From assembly GCA_036873755.1 (NCBI GenBank), contig JAVTVY010019632.1:1-64000 (forward strand): 64,000 nt of DNA, read 5' to 3'. How positions within the stretch are numbered: the first letter of the stretch is position 1; every line of letters starts with the position of its first letter. The position numbers and the translations under genes were made by a program. Under the pieces are notes generated by a model that was not told where the DNA came from, did not search any database, and worked only from the letters and a program-made list of their open reading frames with translations. Shown one piece after another: positions 22,677-33,361 of this stretch. The DNA comes from Hanleya hanleyi. Lineage: Eukaryota; Mollusca; Polyplacophora; Lepidopleurida; Hanleyidae.

Positions 22677-22830
22677 TCCTCCATTCAATATTCAGCCGTC
22701 GTCCATCAAAGAATTTCCGCGTCCATAATCCAAAGACCTAATTCATATAACAGTTAGCATCAAATTAAAAATATATAACCTACTCAACAGTTTTCAATGA
22801 TGCCTTCAAGACATTATGATGTTCCAACCT
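22677..22830 (-). mobile_element. Partial copy of the 451-bp element
   Basis: Read on the minus strand it gives GGAACATCATAATGTCTTGA ... TTTGGATTATGGACGCGG ... GGACGACGGCTGAATATTGA, matching the 3' third of 5475-5925. The rest is missing. A short piece of the same end also appears at 59977-60015 (-). Confidence 0.75.
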
Positions 22831-22899
22831 TTACAGTGAAATCTGAGGTCATCTTTCAATAAACCTTTACAGAAACTCCGTAACTGGCTGAATTTTCTT

Positions 22900-23370
22900 T
22901 CAATTTTCCTGTTTAGACCTGTCTAAAATTGATCGCCCAATTTTCGGGTCTAGATCTGTCTAATCTTGACCGCCAAATTTTGCTGTTTGGATTTGTTCAA
23001 AAATCGCCCAACTGACCTGTTAGGCGTTTTTTGAAATGACCGACCAATGTTTCTGTTTAGACCTGTTTAAAAATGGCCGTCCAATTTTCCTGTTCAGTCC
23101 TGCTTAAAAATGGCCACCTAGTTTTCCTGTTTAGGCCTGTTTAAACATTGCCGCCCAGTTTTTCTGTTCAGTCCTGTTGAGAAATGGCCGCCCGGTATTT
23201 TCTGTTTAGTCCTGCTTAAAAATGCCCACATTTTTTCCAGTTTAGTCCTGTTTGGAAATGGCCGCTCAATATTCCTATTGAGGCCTGTTTAAAAGTAGCC
23301 GCCCAATTTTCCTGTTTAGTCCTGTTTAACAATTGCCGCTCAATTTTTCTGTTTAATTCTGTGTAAAAAT
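22900..23370. repeat. Minisatellite of CCTGTTTAGACCTGTTTAAA units, left part
   Basis: Units of about 55-60 bp of the form TTTTCCTGTTTAGNCCTGTTTAAAAATGGCCGCCCAA repeat about eight times with drift. The same repeat resumes at 26466, so the LINE between has split one array. Confidence 0.85.
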
Positions 23371-23540
23371 GGTAGATAAAGATAAAGATAAAGATAAATA
23401 GTTTATTAGAGTCTCACTGCATGTACACTGACATAAAACATCGATAAAAACAATTGGGTACACACACCACTCAATATATCAGACATTAGCGTTGTTAGAT
23501 ATGGTCAAGATTATCAGACATTACTGAGAAGTAGTAAATG

Positions 23541-24024
23541 TTATGTTGACTTATATAAGAGAGACTTGCGCCTCTCTAGGATTGTGAAGCAGGTTTTGGC
23601 ACTAATTCGAACTAACTCCTGGTTTGCTAACATAGTGGAGAGTATATCACCATTATACATCGTATGCATCACTTCGCCCAGTAAGGCATACATCTCGAAA
23701 AACAGATCATATCTTAAATCGTCATAAGCTGGACATAAGTGTATGAACTTCATCTTCAACAGAATTACGACATACAGGACATAGCCTGTCTTCTACCTTT
23801 ATATTTTCATATCTTCCGGTTTCTAGCCTTATTGGTGCAACACCAAGTCTAAATTTGGCCATCGCACTTCTGTATTTCCTAGACATTATCATGGTGGCGT
23901 AATGCTCAGCTCCAAATTCAGACTTAAACTTCTTACAGGTTCTAAGTTTACCGTTATCTATTGACAATCTGTCGGACCATTTTTTTAAAAACCCTTTCAT
24001 CAGTTTTGATTCTATAACATTCAT
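23541..24024 (-). pseudogene. LINE C-terminal region, frameshifted
   Basis: Continues the polyprotein after a frame change at 24024. The frame 24024-23722 carries KFRLGVAPIRLETGRYENI and EDRLCPVCRNSVEDEVH, and a further one-base shift near 23740 restores LCPAYDDLRYDLFFEMYALL. Together these form the CPxC...EDExH...CPxY motif common at the ends of such LINE proteins. Two frameshifts are needed, so it is degenerate. Confidence 0.8.
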
Positions 24025-26372
24025 TACAAATTTTCTGTCATACTGTGTACGTGTATATTCCCAAAATTAACGCATTCAATATCAAACAAAAACTGAGTAA
24101 CTCTATAACTCCAATTTTTACACTTATAATTAGATTGATTAAATGCCCACTGGAATATTTTCCAATTTTTTCTTTCACTTTCCATAGACGTGCCTCGCAC
24201 CCATTGGCCAACCACAACTTTCCAACATCTAACATTCATCGGTTTCCAGCCCATGTCCCCATTCACACCAGAATTGGGAGCATATTTACCGACACCTAGG
24301 AAATATCGCTCAGCCCTATGTTGTACAGCATTGATACATGAAGACTCCGATGTTCCCCAAATTGCTGCCCCGTATGTAATTACTGGTATTACCAAACATT
24401 CATATAATTTTGTAAATGTCTGGTACGGCAACTCACCAAACTGTTTGCATTTATCAATAACCAATCCCAGAACTCTACCAGCTGATTGGGCGACACATTT
24501 TGCCATGGCACAATAGTCGAGATGTTCCGTGAGTAATAAGCCTAGATACATATATTTATCAGCGATCTGTAACTGAAAATCCCCACACATGAATATTTCT
24601 TCCGTTTGGGCCACAGACGGGTTTCTAAAATGTATGATATTCGATTTTTGGGGATTCACGGACAGTTTATTCCCATCACACCATAAAGAGAGATGGTGGA
24701 GTAAAAACTTTAGCTCATCACATGTATCTGCCAAAATTACAATATCATCCGCATAAAGCAGCATACAAACATTTTCTCCATCAATGTCAATGCCTATATT
24801 AAAGCCGTTAAGATATGTGGCCAGGTCATTGATATATAGGTTGAACAGTAAAGGGGAGAGAACACAGCCCTGTTTTACACCATGAGTAACCTCGAACCAG
24901 TCGGTCTCAAAACCGTTCACCCTCACACAACTGTAAACGTTATCGTAAATTGCTTTAATTACATTCAACATTTTTTTACCAACACCCATATTCTCCAGCT
25001 TCTCCCAGAGTAACTGTCGATTGAGGGAATCATAGGCCTTATTGAAATCGATAAAAGCTGCAAACGTAGACTTTTTCTTCTTTTTACGAGATTCGATTAT
25101 CGAAGTTAGTGATTGTATATGGTCAATAGTACTCCGATTAGCCCGGAAACCATTCTGCTCGTCACATATTAATTCATTTTCCCCCACCCATGTCGATAAC
25201 CTCTGATTTAACACCGAACAGAATAGTTTATAAGCAATAGGAGCTATGGTGATGCCTCGGTACGACAGAGGGTCTCTAGGGTCACTGGTATTTGATTTCG
25301 GAATAGGGTTGATTACCCCCCTTTTCCACATACTAGGTGTAACCTCATTTTCATAACACACATTAAACAGTCTGTGTAATAATCCAATAACCGTTTCACT
25401 CTTCAAAACCTCAAGCGGTATATTATCTATCCCGACTGATTTACCACACTTGGCTTTACTAACTGCTGTATAAACTTCATCTAAGCTGAGTACATCTTCA
25501 CAAATATCTGATCTATTAGCGGTTGTAATATTATTGGGAATGTAGATATTTTCGTTCTCATTTGATAGTTCCACGGGGTTTAGTAAATTAGTAAATTTAA
25601 CCTGCCATTCAGTAAGTACTTCCCCAATATCATTACAGACAGATCCATCGTCTCTCACAGTCTCCATAGGGATGTTCTTTAAGCGTTCCCCACCCACCCC
25701 TACTTTACCTATTTGCTTCCAAAACTCCCGAGGGTTACTCATTTCAGTATTAACAATCTCTAGTTGCTGTCTGAACCAAAGGGCTCGTTTAGCTCTCTGT
25801 ACGCTGCGATCAAAAAATTTCCTTTTTTGTACATAAATAACTTTTTGCTTCTTTTTATTCGCTTGTTCTTGTTCTTCACATTTACGCCAATCTTTTTCCG
25901 CCACACATACACCATTCCATAACTCTGACAGATAATCACTCCGCCATGGCTTCTTAACTCTACGTTTCTTGTTCTTCGCACCAATTTCAATGTCAACTGT
26001 TCTATGCGGTAGTTTACACTCCATTTCATTCAACAATACATCAGTTAATTCAGAATACTTTAAATCAATATCAGATTGTAACTTTTCACTATTTTCCAAC
26101 TCTGTAACAATTGTCTCTAATAAAATCTGTTCATCTTCACCACTAAGGAAATCTTGAGGAATATCACTGACATTATATTTTGTGAATGTTTTACCAGTTG
26201 TTTTAATCATTCTAGGGGTTTCCCTTACCATCCACTCAAAAGTCCATTTAATGACCGAGTGATCCGATATAAAACGAGGGTCACATTGACCCGGAGTAAC
26301 TGAGAAATTGAATAAATCTATAGCACGAATCACGTCAAAGTCTTTAAACAAATGTAAATGTTCATATGGCAC
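24024..26372 (-). pseudogene. LINE endonuclease C-terminus and reverse transcriptase
   Basis: An open frame of 782 codons (first codon GTG; the frame is open upstream, so this is not a true start). Residues 35-46 (ISDHSVIKWTF) are the end of the endonuclease domain. The reverse transcriptase fingers and palm include FIDFNKAYD (440-448), HGVKQGCVLSPLLFNLYIND (497-516) and the catalytic YADD (540-543). The frame ends at TAA 24026-24024, which overlaps an ATG in another frame (TAATG), where coding continues. The polymerase core looks intact although the element as a whole is dead. Confidence 0.9.
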
Positions 26373-26465
26373 AAGACTATAGTCTACAACCGATAACCAC
26401 GAGTAGACACATATGTAAAATCATTGTTCACTCCCTTTCGGCCATTCAGAATGCAGAGATTGCTA

Positions 26466-26790
26466 TTCAAAAGGAACTGGATCGCCCAATTTTGCTTGTT
26501 TTGTCTTGTTTAAAAATGTCCGCCCAACAGTTTAGACCTTTTGGAAATGACGGCACAGTTTTCCCGTTTAAACCTGTTTAAAACTGGCCGCCCAATTTTC
26601 ATGTTTAGACCTGTTTAAAATTGCCCTCTCAATTTTCCTGTTTACTCCTGTTTGAAAATGGCTGCGCAATATTTTCCTGTCTAGGCCTGCTTAAAAATGG
26701 TCGCCCAATTTTCCTGCTTAGACCTGTTCAAATGTGGTCTCCCAAATTTCCTGATTTCTCGCAGTTCACGTCTCTACTAAACCTAGTCAT
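26466..26790. repeat. Minisatellite of CCTGTTTAGACC units, right part
   Basis: The same units as 22900-23370 resume directly after the 5' end of the LINE and decay after about 26760. Confidence 0.82.
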
Positions 26791-27476
26791 ACACCCGAGG
26801 CCTATATACAGTGAATGAGGAATATTTCATATGCTTTTAGTATCTTTAGAGAAAACATTTCTTTCAAAATATATACGTCGACCCCTGTTAAGAACTTGCC
26901 ATAATGGCAATACTTGTTATACAATATGTCTGGCAACAAGGAAGGCAACAATTATGTCGGATGCAACTTGCCTGTGCATTAATATAAACTTGAAACTGGC
27001 AAAGCGCTTAGGTTGATGCAATGGGATATGTTTCCCGTGCATGGTGGACTGCTGAAAACGGAAGGTTACCTGCTTTCGAATGGTACTTGATATTAATAAA
27101 TACATAACCCACAATTAATCTTCTCAACGGTGCTTTAGTTACTTAGTATATCCCAGAATGTAGAATCTGAAGATTAACAGCGGCAAAACATAGGTGTTGG
27201 TTTTCACAAAAATCGGTAGATCGGACCGATCGAATTAAGAAATAATTACTTGTTTACAGTAAACAAGTACACTGTGAAAAAAAGCGTGCATATCCTGAAC
27301 ACTGAAATGAACACAAAATTGTCCATGTACGAAAAGTAGTATGAAAAGGGATTTACTTAAAATATGTCACTGAAGTCTCGTCCAGCCCATCAACTAGGTG
27401 TCTTCAATAAACCAACGAAATAAATTGTTCACAATATCGTCCAGTGTTGAATATCGGAACTCTAAAAAATTAGTCG
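26791..27476. other. Intergenic, nothing recognised
   Basis: AT-rich sequence with no supported gene or repeat. Confidence 0.5.
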
Positions 27477-27690
27477 TCATACTGGAGTGTGTATTTTACA
27501 TCTTCGTGCGGACGCTGGTGTTCCAAAGGTGTTACAGAATATGTGTTTATTTGTGAACATGGCAGTGTGACTAACGTCACAGGACCTACGAAGTAGGGTT
27601 TGATATGATTTAAGTGTATACTCGAGAGATGACTTGGGGGCCATATGTGCTACCGTGAGAGAATTTATATAGCAGTCTCTAATTGACAAT
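27477..27690. repeat. Dispersed repeat with GTGTGACTAACGTCACAGG
   Basis: Shares CATGGCAGTGTGACTAACGT followed by CACAGG with 63878-63897, and CCTACGAAGTAGG-type palindromes with 28168-28181 and 63974-63985. These look like scattered pieces of one non-autonomous family whose ends carry CCTACTTCGTAGG. Confidence 0.5.
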
Positions 27691-27788
27691 GGGTACTATT
27701 AACTTTCCCAGATGTCACCGCTGGTGAGTCCTTAGCGTAGCAACTATTATCGCCCTCAGTTCCTATTACCCTGGACACTTATCAGCCC

Positions 27789-27874
27789 AGCAGTACAGCA
27801 CGGGGTCACCCATCCAAGTCGCTTAACTTCGGGGAATTTACGAGAACCGGTGTCCAACGTGATATGCCGTATCA
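27789..27874 (-). mobile_element. 5S rRNA-derived sequence (SINE3-like or 5S pseudogene)
   Basis: On the minus strand it reads GATACGGCATATCACGTTGG ... TCCCCGAAGTTAAGCGACTT then GGATGGGTGACCCCGTGCTG. This reproduces the 5S rRNA start (ACGGCCATACCA), box A (GAAGTTAAGC), box C (CTTGGATGGGTGACC) and GGTGCTGTA end, but box A is joined almost directly to box C, deleting about 20 nt including the intermediate element. It is therefore not a functional 5S gene. Flanks could be a SINE body. Confidence 0.75.
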
Positions 27875-29164
27875 AGGAACCTTCAAAAGTCACAGTGAAA
27901 CATACAGCCAAGGGTTCCCGATGGGCATGACAGTGCACTCGCTGAGCCATCAATAAATAAGAAGAAGAAAATTATAAATCAAATTTTCATCAGAATTCGG
28001 TCAGATCAGAACTTGCTGGTAACAATGCCCTAATGCACGTTCATGTCAAAAAACAAGGTTCTAATGTCAACGGCTCTCCTTATTTTGCGGACGAAAGGAT
28101 TCGGATGGACTCACTCACGCACTCACTCACTCACTCACTGACGGGCTGCCGGACAATTTGCAGATGGTAGCCTACTTCGTAGGAATACTGGTGTTCAAAC
28201 ATGGTGATCAGCTGCGAACATGCGTGTTCATATATGTTCTCTTGCGTTCGGATATGAATATTAAATTTTTAGTTTTTAACATGATAAGGTGTACTGGTGG
28301 TGTTCTGCTATGAACGTGTGCCTTCAGTGCCGTCCAACCACGTATTTCGATTGTTGGGATACCTTAGCGTTTTGGAATTTTTGGTATTGGATTGTTTTCT
28401 TTTCATTATTGTTCAGTATGGGACAGTTGATGAATTCCATTACATTATTTCAACTTATTATATCAACCTCTAAAATTAGTCAGAGATGAACGCTTTTATG
28501 CGTTCGTTGAGTGATACAAATATTTTCTGATAGTGTAGGATAGATCGCGATGAGTCTATTGCCGTATGCCTGAGTGATCAAACGTGAAGAAATAATGTTG
28601 ACGGGATGACGTTGAAATGATATTTAATACTGTGGAGAGCTATCACCACTTCTTGGAGAACAGAATTGACCTGACAAGCTCCAATGTTGATACGCTTCTA
28701 GATAGAGACCGTTTCATAATCAGTTCTCCGGGGTAAAGCTCATGACATTTCAGATGTTCAAGTCCCAATTTCGCTTGGAGTCATATCTTTGTACAAATAC
28801 CAGTTTTGATTATCGACAGGATGTGTCTAGATTTAGGATAAGTGCCCTTAAAATTCAAATCGAGCATGGTCGCTGAATTTCCCCCTCTTCAAACCTTGTT
28901 GTTGGAACTATAGGCGATGGAACGATTTTGAATGAAAGAATATCGAAAAGAAATAATACAAAAATAACTAAAAATAATGAAATTCAAATTTAAAAAAAAA
29001 TATGTGAGAAATTATCTTGCCATTCTCCCTTTGAAATCCAGTTTCTCTGAAATTAACAATTATCACAAAAAAAAACATCATTGAACTCTTGAACAAGAAC
29101 ATCACAAAAATTGGAAGTGTCTTTTACCCGGGAGGAATGCCGACTAATTTTCCTTAATGCTTCA
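27875..29164. other. Intergenic, with a CACT microsatellite
   Basis: (CACT)n-like run at about 28108-28140 followed by the dispersed phrase TGGTAGCCTACTTCGTAGGA, shared with the window end (63970-63988). No supported gene. Confidence 0.5.
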
Positions 29165-29565
29165 TACACTGAAAACTGAGGTGTTAACTTATTGAACGCT
29201 CAAATTGTAACACTTATTGAAGGCATAATTGTGTTCAAATTGTTAAATTCCATGTTCAATTTTGAACTTTAGCATTCAAATCATTAAGACGGGTATTCAA
29301 ATGCAGAACGCATTACTGAACAAGTTTAACAGGTGTATTCAAAGTTTGAATAATAACATTCTAAACTATAAAATAAGTGTTCACAACTTTAACACGCGTG
29401 TTAAAATTGTTCAATAATGCGTGCTGCATTTGAATATCTGCGTTAATGGTTTGGATGCTAATGTTCAGAACTGAACATGGAAGTTAACAATTTGAACACA
29501 ATTACCTTTACAACAAGTGTTACAATTTAGACGTTCAATAAGTTAGCAGGTAAGTTTACAGTGTA
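29165..29565. mobile_element. Palindromic MITE, 401 bp, TA-bounded
   Basis: Arms of about 190 bp pair along their length (left TTATTGAACGCTCAAATTGT against the complement of the right TTGTAACACTTGTTG ... region; GTTCAAATTGTTAA and GCACGCATTATTGAAC are recognisable in both). Ends read TACACTG at both termini, consistent with TA target duplication as in Tc1/mariner-type MITEs. No coding capacity. Confidence 0.85.
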
Positions 29566-30405
29566 GTTTTGCTTTTTGTACGTTCAATACCAGTCGCTGT
29601 GAATCGTTGATTATCCAGAGTGTATGTTTTTCTTTTATCAGTGTAAAATGTGAATATGGCAGTAAATAGATACGGTCATTTAGTGTAACTTCCCATCCGT
29701 GCAACAGCATGGTGCATTTATGTGTACGCAATACCAGTGATCACAGATAACCTATTGTCTTTATCATGGTTTATCTCTACCGTCTGATGTTTTATCACAC
29801 GTCCAGAGTTCGACAATCGTTTGCTGGTATACTGAAAACTCCTGTCAGCGAGTGCCTCAAAAATCAATCTCTGCCACAAGTATTCAAACGATTTAGATCA
29901 ACGACATGGATACACGATTACCTTTTACCCGCAGATTTACGGAGGTCACCATATTCAGACCGCGTTCATGCTCCAAAATATGGCAATGGTCGTGTACTTC
30001 ATATACGGATAACATCAGTGGTCTTCGACTGTAATCATACCAGACCTGGGCGATTTGGTTGTCTGTCGCAACTTGAGGAGAAGTGGGTTGGGGGGGTGGG
30101 GCATTTTTCGCCCCTATTTATTTTCGCGACCCCTTGGTTTAGAGGGCTGAAACTTTCCATATCATACATAACCTCTGTAAATAGATAAATCCAAGATGGT
30201 CGTCACAGTGACGTCATCTTTTCTCTTTTTCGTCTTTTTTCGATATTTTCTCCCAAAAACTAATTAATATGATAGAGAATAATTAGATTTGGCAAAATAA
30301 AATGCTTTTGTACCATTTCAGGGAAACAGAATACGACAAAAGGATAAAAAAATACAGAAAACACGGCCTTTTCAGTTTTCACAAGCTTTATCTAGCACAT
30401 GCAGA
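29566..30405. other. Intergenic, with dispersed repeat at 30050-30345
   Basis: The block with GGTTTAGAGGGCTGAAACTT, AAATCCAAGATGG and CACAGTGACGTCATC is shared with 3660-3900. CTAATTAATATNATAGAGAATAATTAG-like sequence following it is shared with 32055-32085. The 140-codon frame at 29766-30188 runs into this repeat and has no motif, so it is not called as a gene. Confidence 0.55.
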
Positions 30406-30737
30406 TACACTCTCAGAAATATTCAGGCAAAAGTCCTGAACTGATCAGGTTATATATCCACGACTCAATTTCATGGATTCCGGCATAAATTCAGGGCTGA
30501 TTACCTGAATGAGAAGATTTTCCCTGAAATTCAGGCAAATTTATCAGCCTGATTAGTAAGTTCCCGACTCTATCCAGGTACGTAAAATCCCCTAAAATTC
30601 ATGTAATTTAGCTTCAATTCATGGTTGATATACCTGAATTTCAGGAAATTATCCCTGGATTTCATTTAAAATCCCTGAGTTGTGGATGTGCAACCTGATC
30701 TATTCAGGATCATTTCCTGAATATTTCTGAGAGTGTA
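30406..30737. mobile_element. Palindromic MITE, 332 bp, TA-bounded
   Basis: Starts TACACTCTCAGAAATATTCAG and ends with the exact complement, giving at least 22 bp of perfect terminal inverted repeat. The interior continues to pair imperfectly through TTCAGG/CCTGAA-rich sequence. TA at both outer ends indicates a TA target duplication. It differs in sequence from the 29165 element. Confidence 0.9.
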
Positions 30738-31919
30738 GTCTCAAAATTACGCCAGTAAGATTCGCGGAAAATTCAGAAAGTTCTAGTTCTCTTCGTTCTG
30801 GAGTGTTTGGTATAATGCCCCTCCGGCGGAGAACAGACTGGAGAAATGTGATATATTACAGGTTTTCATACCACTTCGGAAACAGATATTGCCTGGGCTC
30901 ACAAAAGATATAGGTGGGAATAACTTTCGTATCAACCAAGAGGCGTTGTAGATCTGTAATTTTGAACAAGTAGGGCAGCACTTGACTCAAAACTAGCGGG
31001 TAACGTTGGGGTTACGTCGGTAGACTTTAGCTGATTGGCTGACGAAGTCACGTGGTATTGATTTCAGGAAATTCTCTCTTGCATTTGCCGAAAGTAGGCT
31101 GAGAATGGATACACACGATCCCAGGGTCAGTCATACCGCGTATAGATGACCCAGATAGTTACAGGTTGTTTTTACGGGAATCTCATTGACTCGAGTAGTC
31201 GGACGAGCGGATGCATGTAATCGAGCAGAATTTCGGACCACTCACCTGAGTGGCACACCAAGAATGCGCACCTGTGAGCAGTTCACACAACTGGAACGTT
31301 ACACCCGAAGATGGCGCCGTTCATACAATTATACAGGTAAACAATTATGCTAATGTAATTAAGAAAATGAAGTAATGTGAAATGTTCATTTTTTGTAGGT
31401 TAACGTTCAACTTGGTAATCGCGGTTAGTGTTGTAAAGTATATCCTCAAAGACCAACAAATAAAACAATTCTGTAGGAGCGTCGATGGCATCCCGTATGA
31501 GGGTGATAGATGTAAAACAATTCTGTAGGAGCGTCGATGGCATCCCGTATGAGGGTGATAGATGCTGTAGTGCGATTGTCCTCACTGTCCGACTCATTTT
31601 GGTGAAGAGAGTAACGTGATCGGTGACAACCATTATAGCACTGGTATTTTCCACAACTACTCTCATCAATATACTTACGATGGTCAAACCAGGATTAACT
31701 CAGATTCCTCAGGTGAACGGTGAATTTGAAGTGACGATCGAAGAAAAACGAACCAAGTGTTAGAGTTGAGGTTTAAATAACAGGGATGTTGAGGGAGCCA
31801 TCTTTCAAAAATTATTTGGTAATAAGCACCAGGGTTTGATTGATACTATATGGGAATACATTGCGAACCTGAGTGAGTCCCATATGTGACCATGAGAGAG
31901 TCTCATATTTGAACAGCAA
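30738..31919. other. Intergenic, with a 52-bp tandem duplication
   Basis: 31461-31512 and 31513-31564 are exact 52-bp direct copies (TAAAACAATTCTGTAGGAGC start). A minus-strand frame over this duplication (31400-31687) is interesting only because 52 is not a multiple of three, so the duplication shifts its own frame. No gene called. Confidence 0.6.
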
Positions 31920-32615
31920 ACATAAGAAAATGTGAAAAAAAATCCAAGATGGCCGCCATGATGACATCGCAGTGACGACAGCTTCTTGGAAGCTATTTTT
32001 CCCCTATTTATTACTAGTTTTTTTTTTCATTTTTCAATATTTTCCCTCATAAACTAATTAATATTATAGAGAATAATTAGCTTTAGCAAATAAATGACTT
32101 TTATGCCATTAGAAAACACCAGAAATGCGATTTTCTGTGATTACCTCGTGGTCGCCAGTTTGAATTTCTCCATGTAAATTGTATCAATATGACGCCAAGA
32201 AGTTTCGCAGAAAAGTCAGAAAGTTTCACCATGCCACCACTCCCCCCCCCCCCCTTCCTCGGGGCCAGATAGAATTAAAACGAACTGGATATTTCATTAC
32301 ATATAGATTTTATACGAAAATCCAGCAGTCATACTTCCTTGAAAATCTTGAATGAAATTCGGTGGAAATTGATCCCATTGATGAGTTAGTATTGAGAGAC
32401 TTGCTCAATAGAGCAACTGGAAATACCAATTCTGGATATGCATTGATTAGCTGGGTCATAAATATGTGAAATAGGTACACCGGAAGTCAAGACCAAGGCT
32501 GTCGATCGGCCGATTCACTCAAGTCTGACTCAAAGTCACTCAAATTTGAGTAGAATTTACTCACGTTGAGTGACATCAATTTTCACACTGACTTGAGTGA
32601 AATATTGTTCAAGGT
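31920..32615. repeat. Dispersed repeat plus TGAGTG-motif remnant
   Basis: 31935-32270 shares AATCCAAGATGGCCGCC, TAATTAATATTATAGAGAATAATTAG-like sequence and a C run with the family at 3660-4080 and 30050-30345. 32510-32610 holds TTCACTCAAGT/ACTTGAGTGA motifs as at 19795-20640. Confidence 0.6.
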
Positions 32616-33275
32616 ATAAAACAGAGTGTAAGACAGCAACGGCATAGTATAAGCAATAATATCGCTGCAGCGAGAGAGTGACTAGCGCATGTCAGTAGTG
32701 TAAAGATGAAAGTCTGGCGCCATATGAACAGGGTATGGGTGAAATGTGAAATGAGTAGGTTATAGGAGTAGGGGACAGGTAACCGGGAACAATGTGAAAT
32801 AAGAATGGTATAAACACGGAGGAATTAGGCTAATGTCAGTTGTGCGAGCTAGATAACGCCCGGAATTAATACCTGCTGTTTTTCACCCACGCCCTCTTGG
32901 CTATAGAATAGCTCTATGACACCTCATAAGTCATAGCATGTGGATATTTACACCAGCTGTGACCTACTTATTTCATCACGTGACGCTTCAGGTTATAGCG
33001 AGAAACACACGCCATCGTCAGTTCATTCCAATAGACATACCAGTGCAAACGTGTACTATACAACTATGTTATCCACACATCCATTTGTGTGCCAAAACAA
33101 GTATCCGAATAAGGGAAGATAACTATGTCAGATGAAAATCTTCCCAGAATTCCCTATGTGAGTGGCCAGGTTACCATAGAAATAAGAGGAGACATGTCAA
33201 TAGTTAATGACAAATATTCGCTAATGATGAAATTTTTTATAAATGTGTTTCTATATTACATTTTTTGTTATACAG
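32616..33275. other. Probable 5' region of gene B, first exon not identified
   Basis: The first recognised exon (33276) needs two bases from an upstream exon bearing the ATG, presumably here or further left. No convincing exon, TATA box or CpG cluster could be picked out. Confidence 0.35.
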
Positions 33276-33361
33276 TTTAGTACTCGTGAGCCTGCTCTTC
33301 CGTTGGACATGCGCACAGTCTCTGGATACATCAGTTTGTACTAAAGTCACAGCGGCCCAAG
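33276..33361 (+). CDS. Gene B exon B1: signal-peptide region
   Basis: The acceptor TTGTTATACAG precedes it; the donor is GTAAAC. It encodes LVLVSLLFRWTCAQSLDTSV followed by CTKVTAAQ. The hydrophobic LVLVSLLF core with a small-residue site at TCA-Q is signal-peptide-like. There is no in-frame ATG in the exon, so the initiator must be in an upstream exon. Phase 1 at its end fits B2. Confidence 0.65.

Larger units (their letters stand above)
23371..26465 (-). mobile_element. 5'-truncated non-LTR retrotransposon (LINE)
   Basis: A 3.1 kb insertion splits the minisatellite. On the minus strand it starts inside the apurinic endonuclease domain (SVVDYSLVPYEHL near 26375-26410, out of frame with the preceding FTYVSTRG) and contains reverse transcriptase and a C-terminal CPVC region. 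It ends in a (TTTATC)n-type tail (GATAAA repeats at 23373-23397 on +). The endonuclease type, single polyprotein and short-repeat tail are typical of the Jockey/CR1/L2 assemblage. Truncation and frameshifts make it inactive. Confidence 0.88.

Noticed and set aside
24024..26372. Host reverse transcriptase gene
   Set aside because: Truncated endonuclease, short-repeat tail and insertion in a minisatellite show a dead LINE.
27789..27874. Functional 5S rRNA gene
   Set aside because: About 20 nt between box A and box C are missing.
29766..30188. 140-codon plus-strand frame
   Set aside because: Its second half is a dispersed repeat also found at 3660-3900; the first half has no motif.
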